Positions 42,819 through 43,908 of a DNA stretch of 43,908 nucleotides are shown piece after piece (the first letter of the stretch is position 1; each line of letters starts with the position of its first letter). The notes beneath the pieces were generated by a model that searched no databases, was not told where the DNA came from, and saw only the letters and a list, made by a program, of their open reading frames with translations. A program made the translations under genes and the position numbers. Source of the DNA: Methanolobus sp. (GTDB lineage Archaea > Halobacteriota > Methanosarcinia > Methanosarcinales > Methanosarcinaceae); the NCBI GenBank assembly GCA_030154025.1, contig JASKKT010000019.1:1-43908 (forward strand), in the 5' to 3' direction.

Positions 42819-43908
42819 TTAGAAGACCAGGCCCAGGTCCTCGAGTTTCTTGCGTGCGCCCTCGTAGACCTTGACGTATTCGTCGGTGGGTGTTACGGTC
42901 TTTACATCGTAACATTCCTGGAATGTCTTGCCCTGAGGTGCGGTTGCGTAGTTCTTCTCGTATGACTTGACGAGGCCGTCAAGTACCCTGTTGACCTCTT
43001 CGATCTCCATACCTGCGGTTGCCTTGGCTACCTTACCCATCATCCTGGCTTCCATACCTGTGGTCTTGTCCTGGATGACACCCTTGGCAGATGCTACACC
43101 TGAGAGGATCTCACGGCCGGATGCAGTGTCAGTGATGGACTGTGCCGAAGCTTCCAGCAGGCACATCTCAGTGCATGGTCCTGCACATGGGTAGTACTGG
43201 TTGCCTGAGAGGATGTCCGTGAACTCTGAGATGGTTGCACAGGTCCATCCTGCGATCATGAGGGTCTCCCTGGTGTTGGTGGAACCCCAGCGGATGTGTA
43301 CCGGACCGTCAAGGTGCCAGGTTGCGTTGCTCATCACAAAGGCATTCAGGTGTGTTGCAATATCAACGATAGCAGTCTCTTCTATGCCGCCGGCATAGCC
43401 ACCGAAGATAGGCATCTGCTCATCCATGATGATGTTGCTGTTGCCCTGGTAGTGTGCAATTACGCTGATCGCATCAAGGTCGATCTTGAGCTCGTTGAGC
43501 TGTGAGACCTCGTGGCTGTCACTGCAAAGCATGCCGCCGGCACAGTCTGCAGATATATTTCCCTGAGCGGACAGGGAAGTCTCTGGTCCCTATATGCCCA
43601 TGCCAGGCCTTCCGGCCATCTCACAAGCTGTCTTGATGAGCCTTGCCTCTGTCTTGGCAGCAAGGATCTCGTATGGGCTCTTGGGTATTGGCGGTTTGCC
43701 GCGCACGGTCATCATTACACCGTTAACGATGGTGTCAACCTCTTTCTCAAGTGCATAGCTCATGTGGACTGGCATGAACATTTCCTCAGATATTGGGGAG
43801 CCAGTTGGACCACCCTGGATTATGGGCTTGCGCTTGTCACCGACCTTTCTCTTCTTTACTGTAACAGAGTCCCTGCCCGTTCCCAGCACGAACTCCTTCT
43901 GGACATTG
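42819..43908 (-). CDS. mtmB: Monomethylamine methyltransferase MtmB, pyrrolysine protein (5' end outside)
   Basis: The minus-strand frame runs from the window edge to a TAA at 42819, with one in-frame TAG. The upstream part includes GTGRDSVTVKKRKVGDK and GGPTGSPISEEMFMPVHMSY, the UAG is in GRPGMGI-O-GPETS, and the part after it continues in frame to KLEDLGLVF. This is MtmB, the TIM-barrel enzyme that moves the methyl group of monomethylamine to MtmC. The active-site Glu (DEQMPIFGG) and Gln (GNQYYPCAGPC) are kept. About 98 N-terminal residues and the promoter lie beyond the window. It should be annotated as one protein with pyrrolysine, not two fragments. Confidence 0.97.
43590..43592 (-). other. 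In-frame UAG pyrrolysine codon of mtmB
   Basis: TAG on the minus strand, in phase with both halves of the gene (43592 to 43532 is 60 bases, divisible by 3). The flanking residues GMGI and GPETS match the pyrrolysine-202 region of M. barkeri MtmB. The bases just downstream on the mRNA are where the PYLIS stem-loop has been described. Confidence 0.97.

Noticed and set aside
42819-43889. mtmB as two separate or broken genes
   Set aside because: Both halves are in phase through a single UAG at the known pyrrolysine position with normal flanking residues.
1-43908. tRNA or rRNA genes
   Set aside because: No T-loop GGTTCGAATC-like box with a cloverleaf partner and no rRNA-like segment was recognised by eye; a covariance-model search was not possible.

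Overview
The window is a chromosomal segment of a methylotrophic methanogen, most likely a member of the Methanosarcinaceae (Methanolobus, Methanomethylovorans or Methanococcoides-like). The evidence is archaeal information-processing genes (aRF1, archaeal-type MetG, ArgS, NOG1, Taw1), an archaeal mevalonate cluster, the methylamine-specific CoM methyltransferase mtbA, and a monomethylamine methyltransferase gene (mtmB) interrupted by one in-frame UAG, the pyrrolysine codon. Promoters have archaeal TATA boxes about 25 bases before the inferred start, Shine-Dalgarno sequences are GGTGA or GAGGTG, and TTG and GTG starts occur. The genus is inference.

Layout. 1-13.5 kb: tail of an unknown gene, an aconitase-superfamily large subunit (homoaconitase or isopropylmalate isomerase), hisE, a CBS-domain regulator divergent from the GTPase NOG1, then a minus-strand block (AbrB-PhoU regulator, Era-like GTPase, DUF2073, an unknown protein, hexulose-phosphate isomerase, aminotransferase), two unknown genes, a UbiA prenyltransferase, an Msr-like regulator and purH. 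13.5-20.7 kb: a multidomain PAPS-reductase-like protein, a degenerate Cas4-like protein, and an operon of XRE regulator, HMG-CoA synthase, thiolase, DUF35 protein and CYTH protein that begins isoprenoid lipid synthesis. 20.7-28.1 kb: metG, sppA, a YdjM-like membrane protein, a methyltransferase, a SagB-type nitroreductase overlapping a Cdd1 helix-hairpin-helix gene, ribose-1,5-bisphosphate isomerase and a HEPN/MNT pair. 28.1-38 kb: UPF0216, aldehyde dehydrogenase with an acetolactate-synthase-like enzyme, a Trm5-like methyltransferase, argS, prf1, taw1 and a TPR protein.

38-43.9 kb is the methylamine region. It holds mtbA, a full-length MtmB homologue that lacks pyrrolysine, a broken hydantoinase/oxoprolinase gene, a formylglycine-generating-enzyme-like protein and the true pyrrolysine mtmB, cut by the window end. 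MtmB moves the methyl group of monomethylamine to the corrinoid protein MtmC (outside the window), and MtbA moves it to coenzyme M. The most unusual gene is the MtmB homologue at 39778-41151: it aligns without gaps around the active site, but the pyrrolysine position is Met, and the residues matching two other recalled active-site positions (Glu259, Gln333) are also changed. It is probably a methyltransferase for another substrate.

Regulatory structure stands out: a perfect 20-bp palindrome before the mevalonate operon with a second copy of its core inside the neighbouring Cas4-like gene, a possible attenuator-like leader before hisE, operator-like dyads at UPF0216, prf1 and NOG1, two copies of an ACACGGAT-type inverted repeat, and hairpin terminators at several convergent junctions. 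No tRNA, rRNA, CRISPR array, transposase or integrase was recognised.
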